Program-made: the position numbers and the translations under genes
Assembly (NCBI RefSeq): GCF_040267705.1
Contig: NZ_CP158374.1
Coordinates: forward strand, 3,162,001 to 3,226,000
Length of the DNA stretch: 64,000 nucleotides
From: Agromyces sp. G08B096
Lineage (GTDB): Bacteria; Actinomycetota; Actinomycetes; Actinomycetales; Microbacteriaceae
Reading direction: 5' to 3'
The notes under the pieces: model-generated
Seen by the model: the letters and a program-made list of their open reading frames with translations, nothing else
The model's database searches: none
Told to the model about the DNA's origin: nothing
In this document: positions 60,898-64,000 of the stretch, piece after piece
Layout of the letters: each line of letters begins with the position of its first letter
How positions within the stretch are numbered: position 1 is the stretch's first letter

Positions 60898-61794
60898 GTG
60901 GCGAAGCGGAAGCATGCTCCCGCATCGATCGAGACTGATCTGATGATCATTTCGGGGGAATGGGCTTCGGCCATCCAGGACTATCTCAATGCCATCACCG
61001 CCGCCGGCCACAGGCCGAATACCGTCTACGCGCGCCGGCAGCAGCTCCAGCACCTCGCGCGGCGGGTCGAGGTCGGACCTTGGCAGCTCGATCACGAGCA
61101 GCTCGTCGCGTACCTCGGCGCTCAGCAGTGGGCGCGCGAGACTCGGCGGAGCCGGATCGCGGCCATCGAGGGCTTCTATGACTGGGGCGTCAAGCGGAAG
61201 CACATCGGCCGGAAGCGTCGGCCGACCAAGGGCCTGACGAAGCTGTCGCCGGCCGACCCTCAGCCCCGGCCGGTGCCGGACCAGGTGTACCTGGAGGCGC
61301 TGATCCGAGCCGGCGCCGATGAAGCGCTCTGGATCGATCTGGCCGCCGAGCATGGGCTACGCCGCGCCGAGATCGCCGGCATGCACTCGCGCGATATCGT
61401 GCCGACTCTCCTGGGCTATGACCTGATCGTCCACGGCAAGGGCGGCAAGGATCGGCTGGTTCCGCTCACCGCGCCGATGGCTCGCGCACTCCTGGAGCGC
61501 GGCGACGGGTGGCTCTGGGTGGGCGACGATGGCGGGCACATCTCGCCGCGCTGGCTCGGCTTCCGGGTGAACCGGCTGCTGTCGGGCGCCTGGACAATCC
61601 ACAAGCTCAGGCATCGAGCGGCCACGCGCTTCTGGGTCACCGCCGGCGGCGACCCGTACGTCGTCGCCGAGCTCATGGGCTGGGCGTCGATCGCAATGGT
61701 CCGCACCTACGTGAAGTTGCCCGACGATCGGCTGCGGAACGTCGTGGAGGGCGCCTCGCGCGCCGGCTCCCCCATCGTCAGGGGGATTCCCTGA
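60898..61794 (+). CDS. Phage tyrosine integrase
   Basis: A 298-residue site-specific recombinase. The N-terminal SAM-like core-binding domain (about 20-110) includes YLNAITAAGHRPNTVYARRQQLQHLA. The catalytic domain has Arg in AAEHGLRRAEIAGM (about 160), Lys in IVHGKGGKDRLVPL (about 182), His-x-x-Arg in TIHKLRHRAATRFW (about 241), Trp in AELMGWASIAMV (about 262) and the nucleophile Tyr in VRTYVKLPDD (about 271). It integrates and excises the prophage at the neighbouring tRNA site. The GTG at 60898 has no clear ribosome-binding sequence; ATG 60943 is an alternative. Confidence 0.92.
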   Translation: MAKRKHAPASIETDLMIISGEWASAIQDYLNAITAAGHRPNTVYARRQQLQHLARRVEVGPWQLDHEQLVAYLGAQQWARETRRSRIAAIEGFYDWGVKRKHIGRKRRPTKGLTKLSPADPQPRPVPDQVYLEALIRAGADEALWIDLAAEHGLRRAEIAGMHSRDIVPTLLGYDLIVHGKGGKDRLVPLTAPMARALLERGDGWLWVGDDGGHISPRWLGFRVNRLLSGAWTIHKLRHRAATRFWVTAGGDPYVVAELMGWASIAMVRTYVKLPDDRLRNVVEGASRAGSPIVRGIP

Positions 61795-61825
61795 CGCCGA
61801 AATCCCGAGCGCTGGAGGTCGCATA

Positions 61826-62128
61826 GTGGCAGTCGAAACGATGGAGTACCTGGGCGCGGCGCGGCGTTTCATCCGCGCCGCCGGCCGCCGGGTCGCTGAG
61901 GCTGACGAGTATGAGCTGCGCGCGCTCGCTGACCTTCGGGCGGTGCTAGACGAGGCGCTCCAGGCCGGCGTCGATGGACAGCGCGCGACGGGCCGCTCGT
62001 GGGCGGCGATCGGCGCGGCGCTCGGCACGAGCAAGCAGGCAGCCTATGAGCGGTTCGGGCCGAAGCGGGAGAGCGCGGCGGCGCCTCGGGTCGATCCGAG
62101 CTTGCCGCCGCCGCTCGATCTGGACTGA
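61826..62128 (+). CDS. Small helix-turn-helix prophage protein
   Basis: A 100-residue, mostly helical protein. The segment GRSWAAIGAALGTSKQAAYERFG (about 57-79) looks like a helix-turn-helix of the sigma-region-4 or Trp-repressor type. The rest is amphipathic helix (residues 5-50) and a Pro-rich tail. Proteins of this build are common beside integrases in actinobacteria, often annotated as hypothetical. GTG start with TGGAGG eight bases upstream. It could act as a recombination directionality factor or a regulator; neither is shown. Confidence 0.65.
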   Translation: MAVETMEYLGAARRFIRAAGRRVAEADEYELRALADLRAVLDEALQAGVDGQRATGRSWAAIGAALGTSKQAAYERFGPKRESAAAPRVDPSLPPPLDLD

Positions 62129-62131
62129 ACG

Positions 62132-62166
62132 AGCAAGCGCCCGTCTGGCTTCGGCCAGGCGGGCGC
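62132..62166. terminator. Strong terminator with UUCG tetraloop
   Basis: A 15-bp stem (one G-U pair) formed by 62132-62146 and 62151-62165 closes a C(UUCG)G tetraloop and is followed by TTTCG. It lies 4 bp after the helix-turn-helix gene and 17 bp before the stop of the convergent membrane protein gene, so it can serve both. Confidence 0.88.
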
Positions 62167-62182
62167 TTTCGTGTTCGGCGGG

Positions 62183-62479
62183 TCAGTTGGAGCTGGTGCG
62201 GACCTTGCCGTAGGCGTCCACGGTGATGATGAGGGTGTTCTTCTTGCGGTTCACGATGCGGACGATGACGACGATGCCCCAGATACCGGCCGTCAGGAAG
62301 ATGAGCACGAGGTTCCAGAACCAGCCGATGCGCTTGTTCTTGGACAGGACGGCCTGTCCGGCGGTGGCGGTCTGGACGTTCCAGCCCTTGGTGGCGTACT
62401 TGGCGACCTCGGCGTTGAGGACCTGGGCGCGCGCCTCGTCGCTGAGCGTCGGGCGCGTGGTGGCTGTGGCATCGGACAT
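62183..62479 (-). CDS. Prophage-encoded membrane protein, probably lysogenically expressed
   Basis: A 98-residue protein. An N-terminal soluble helix (about 12-28, EARAQVLNAEVAKYATKGW) is followed by strand-like VQTATAGQAVLSKNKR, a membrane helix WNLVLIFLTAGIWGIVVIVRIV (about 55-76) and a short basic tail NRKKNTLIITVDAYGKV. I do not recognise a named family with certainty. The ATG at 62479 is preceded by TAGGGT on the minus strand (62486-62491) at six bases, the same leaderless pattern as host genes. It is isolated by terminators on both sides. This suggests expression from the lysogen, as for superinfection-exclusion or fitness genes. Confidence 0.65.
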   Translation of the reverse strand: MSDATATTRPTLSDEARAQVLNAEVAKYATKGWNVQTATAGQAVLSKNKRIGWFWNLVLIFLTAGIWGIVVIVRIVNRKKNTLIITVDAYGKVRTSSN

Positions 62480-62504
62480 GAGAGAACCCTATCGAGTGCG
62501 GAGA

Positions 62505-62539
62505 GGGGCCGGCCTCCCCCCCCAATGGAGGCCGGCCCC
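62505..62539 (-). terminator. Hairpin after the lysis module
   Basis: GGGGCCGGCCTCC (62505-62517) pairs perfectly with GGAGGCCGGCCCC (62527-62539); the nine-base loop follows a run of eight C. It lies directly after the holin stop codon in the direction of transcription. Confidence 0.8.
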
Positions 62540-62545
62540 CCTCCC

Positions 62546-62743
62546 CTACTCGTCGGCGACGTGCTTGCCGCCGCGCTCGGCCGGCACGAGGTAGCCGGCC
62601 GCGAATGCCACGATGACCGTGGCGGCGCTGGCGACCTCGGCGGGGACGGTGACGCCGGCGAGGCCGACCGCCCAGACGCCGATGGTGACGACGGCGCCGG
62701 CGACGCCTCCAGCGGCGACCTTCGGGTTGATGCGTGTTGCCAT
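62546..62743 (-). CDS. Putative holin
   Basis: A 65-residue protein with two hydrophobic segments, VAAGGVAGAVVTIGVWAVGLAGV (about 9-31) and ASAATVIVAFAAGYLVP (about 39-55), and a charged C-terminus ERGGKHVADE. Size, topology and place immediately after the endolysin and a second membrane protein gene fit a phage holin, which forms membrane lesions to release the endolysin. The assignment rests on context and topology rather than on a diagnostic motif. Confidence 0.7.
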   Translation of the reverse strand: MATRINPKVAAGGVAGAVVTIGVWAVGLAGVTVPAEVASAATVIVAFAAGYLVPAERGGKHVADE

Positions 62744-62761
62744 GGTTGGCGGGTTCCCTTT

Positions 62762-62992
62762 CTACTTGATGATCTGGTCGGCGACCCGAGCGAGCACGGC
62801 GCCGGCGATGGCGGCGACGCCGGCGAACGACCAGGAGCGGCGCTCCAGTGCTCGGATGCGGCGCTCGTGGTCGTCGCGGCCGGCGTTGATCATGGTGAGC
62901 TGGGCCACGATCACGGCCACGTCGGTTTTGACGGCGTTGATCGCGTCGTAGACCTTGCCGATGCTGGGACGCTCGTCGGTGCTGCCCGTCAC
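62762..62992 (-). CDS. Lysis-module accessory membrane protein (XhlA-like)
   Basis: A 76-residue protein: residues 8-50 form a coiled-coil-like amphipathic helix (IGKVYDAINAVKTDVAVIVAQLTMINAGRDDHERRIRALE in outline) followed by one membrane helix, WSFAGVAAIAGAVLARVADQII (about 53-74). This layout resembles haemolysin XhlA-type holin partners. The GTG start overlaps the endolysin stop (GTGA), showing coupling. It lies between endolysin and holin genes. A longer upstream reading in the same frame inside the endolysin gene is rejected. Confidence 0.7.
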   Translation of the reverse strand: MTGSTDERPSIGKVYDAINAVKTDVAVIVAQLTMINAGRDDHERRIRALERRSWSFAGVAAIAGAVLARVADQIIK

Positions 62993-63786
62993 GGGCGCTC
63001 CAGGCCGAGCGCGAAGCAGGACCAGGAGAGCACCTCGGGGCGCCCGTCGCGCACGCCGCCGTGCTGGCTGTAGTCGCCGAACGCGATGGCGTAGTCCTGG
63101 ATGCCGTAGCAACCGCCCCGCTCGATCACGCCGTCCTCCAGGCCCCGGAACATGCCGGAGTAGTTCAGGGTGACCTGGACGGCGGTGTCGAACACCTCGC
63201 GCGGGTCGCCGTCGTTGTTGTAGTCGGCGGGCAGCCGGCCCTTGCCGATGAGGGCGTTGGCGACGCGCTTGGCGAGGTCGCCCTGGGGCCGGCGGTAGGC
63301 CCAGTCGGCGCCGGAGCGGACGATCGGGCCGAGCACGCCGGACGAGGGCGCCGGCGCGTAGCCGCCGCTGGCAATGTCCTCGCCCGCGAGCGCCTTGCGA
63401 ACCCAGGGCATCGGGTCCTCGCAGTACGAGTAGCCGACCGCGAGCGTGTTGCCCACGGCGAGGTGGAGGTGGGGGCCGGTCGCGTAGCCCCGGTCGGCGA
63501 CGTAGTTGACGGTCTCGCCCTGGGCAACGTGGTCGCCCACGTCGAGGGGCGAGGGGTTCGCGGAGTGGCAGTAGGTGAACACCTTGCCGTTGGCGGCCTT
63601 GATCTGGGTGTAGCAGCCGAGTTCGGCGCTCACCCCCTTGGCGACGACGACGCCGCTGAACAGGGCCGGGATGGCGGTGCCGAAGCCGTGCGGGAAGTCG
63701 GTGCCGCCGTGCGGGCGGACGCGGCCGGCGGTGGCGCCGAAGCCGTCGGCGAGGTCGGGGTTCGAGTAGAACGTGGCGAGTGACAT
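62989..63786 (-). CDS. Phage endolysin with M23 peptidase domain
   Basis: A 265-residue lysin. The N-terminal M23 (LytM-like) peptidase has HGGTDFPHGFGTAIPALFSGVV (zinc ligands H and D near 26-30) and the HxH motif in GPHLHLAVG (near 110). This type of enzyme cuts peptidoglycan cross-bridge peptides. The C-terminal half (about 150-265, IVRSGADWAYRRPQGDLAKRVANAL then WVTLNYSG-like and GCYGIQDYAIAFGDYSQHGG) is probably a wall-binding part I do not recognise. The ATG at 63786 follows AAGGAGAATGAC; an in-frame extension to 63930 is low-complexity and not preferred. Confidence 0.88.
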   Translation of the reverse strand: MSLATFYSNPDLADGFGATAGRVRPHGGTDFPHGFGTAIPALFSGVVVAKGVSAELGCYTQIKAANGKVFTYCHSANPSPLDVGDHVAQGETVNYVADRGYATGPHLHLAVGNTLAVGYSYCEDPMPWVRKALAGEDIASGGYAPAPSSGVLGPIVRSGADWAYRRPQGDLAKRVANALIGKGRLPADYNNDGDPREVFDTAVQVTLNYSGMFRGLEDGVIERGGCYGIQDYAIAFGDYSQHGGVRDGRPEVLSWSCFALGLERP

Positions 63787-63787
63787 G

Positions 63788-63930
63788 TCATTCTCCTTGG
63801 GTGGTGGTGGGCGGTTCGGGGGTCGGGACGACGGCGGCCTGTACGGCGGCGATGAGCGCGAGGTGTCGGCAGCCGGCGCGGTGTAGCGGACGGTCGTGGA
63901 GGTCACGGTCTCCTGGGTCTGTTCGATCAC
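63788..63930 (-). pseudogene. Possible small phage ORF split by a frame change
   Basis: From GTG 63930 the frame reads VIEQTQETVTSTTVRYTAPAAD, natural-looking protein. A different frame then reads HLALIAAVQAAVVPTPEP and ends at a TGA (63788-63790) two bases before the endolysin start. Joined, they would make a protein of about 47 residues in the normal place for a phage gene. A frameshift (sequencing error, mutation or programmed) near 63862-63870 would explain this. Uncertain. Confidence 0.35.
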
Positions 63931-63938
63931 TGGGGCTC

Positions 63939-64000
63939 CTAGGTGCGGATGATGAAGTTGAGGACGAGGTAGGGCTGGAGGTTGTTGTGGGCTTGGCCAC
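63939..64000 (-). CDS. C-terminus of a phage tail-collar-like protein (partial)
   Basis: The last 20 codons before a TAG at 63939-63941 read GQAHNNLQPYLVLNFIIRT. The pattern HNNLQPYLVLNFIIR resembles the end of phage tail-collar or receptor-binding domains, where an H-NNLPPY-sequence closes the fold. The rest of the gene is beyond the right edge. The assignment is by recognisable ending only. Confidence 0.6.
   Translation of the reverse strand, partial: GQAHNNLQPYLVLNFIIRT

Larger units (their letters stand above)
60781..64000. mobile_element. Prophage, left part
   Basis: Starts at the tRNA fragment and runs to the right edge. Contents: tyrosine integrase, small HTH protein, a membrane protein likely expressed in the lysogen, and a lysis module (holin, accessory membrane protein, M23 endolysin) read leftward after a tail protein gene. 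Gene order tail - endolysin - holin next to attL fits actinophages of the siphovirus type. Confidence 0.85.

Noticed and set aside
63788..64000. Minus-strand ORF of 70 codons at the right edge, Ser/Thr-rich
   Set aside because: Its first part is out of frame with the recognisable tail-collar ending (63939-64000), and only its last 25 codons look protein-like, treated here as a split small ORF.

Overview
The window is high-GC actinobacterial chromosome. Gene content and arrangement fit Microbacteriaceae (an Agromyces- or Microbacterium-like organism). The supporting signs are a scattered menaquinone gene set, a short archaeal-type aspartyl-tRNA synthetase, the 32-residue ribosomal protein bS22, many GTG starts, GTGA stop/start overlaps, and a large share of genes that appear to be translated from leaderless mRNAs (a TANNNT -10 box 6-8 nt before the start codon). 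The genus is an inference; no rRNA gene is present to settle it.

Layout. 1-11,962: the left edge cuts a ferredoxin-NADP reductase. The menaquinone block follows: polyprenyl diphosphate synthase, menG (ubiE), menF, menD, menA, menE, menB and menC, with DUF427, PPK2, PLDc_N and DUF4229 genes interleaved. 12,024-14,605: two regulator modules, a MarR gene divergent from a monooxygenase-like gene, and a MerR gene divergent from an MFS exporter with a perfect 22-bp operator. 14,705-20,776: one very large secreted amylase-pullulanase fusion, preceded by two LacI-type operators. 21,001-25,886: a histidine phosphatase followed by a System II cytochrome c maturation operon (TlpA, CcdA, ResB, CcsB). 25,956-36,630: aspS; a nuclease-like gene bracketed by two related inverted-repeat elements; formylglycine-generating enzyme with an arylsulfatase and a HAD hydrolase; a FAD-Rieske oxidoreductase; glutaredoxin; bS22; small genes.

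36,702-50,366 is rich in potassium transport: TrkH/TrkA, then an ABC exporter with a GbsR-like regulator, then a complete kdpFABCDE operon headed by an extra 27-codon membrane micro-ORF. 50,348-56,460 holds rlmC, a GH20 hexosaminidase, proC, a CDF metal transporter, tadA and upp. 56,461-58,664 is the least ordinary stretch. A strong promoter drives a leaderless 33-codon ORF ending in a Cys-rich tail. Three mutually exclusive RNA arms precede a winged-helix regulator gene. A possible small RNA follows, then a 61-bp tandem repeat array and a MarR gene. 58,919-60,566 holds a small acetyltransferase and a membrane protein.

From 60,781 to the right edge the sequence is a prophage. A 44-nt tRNA 3' fragment marks the left attachment site. 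It is followed by a tyrosine integrase, a small helix-turn-helix protein, a membrane protein with a host-style leaderless promoter, and a lysis cassette (M23 endolysin, accessory membrane protein, holin). The last bases are the C-terminus of a tail-collar-like protein.

How the genes work together: the men genes make the respiratory quinone. The ccs operon matures the c-type cytochromes that accept its electrons. Trk and Kdp give constitutive and induced potassium uptake. The sulfatase requires the neighbouring formylglycine-generating enzyme for its active-site residue.
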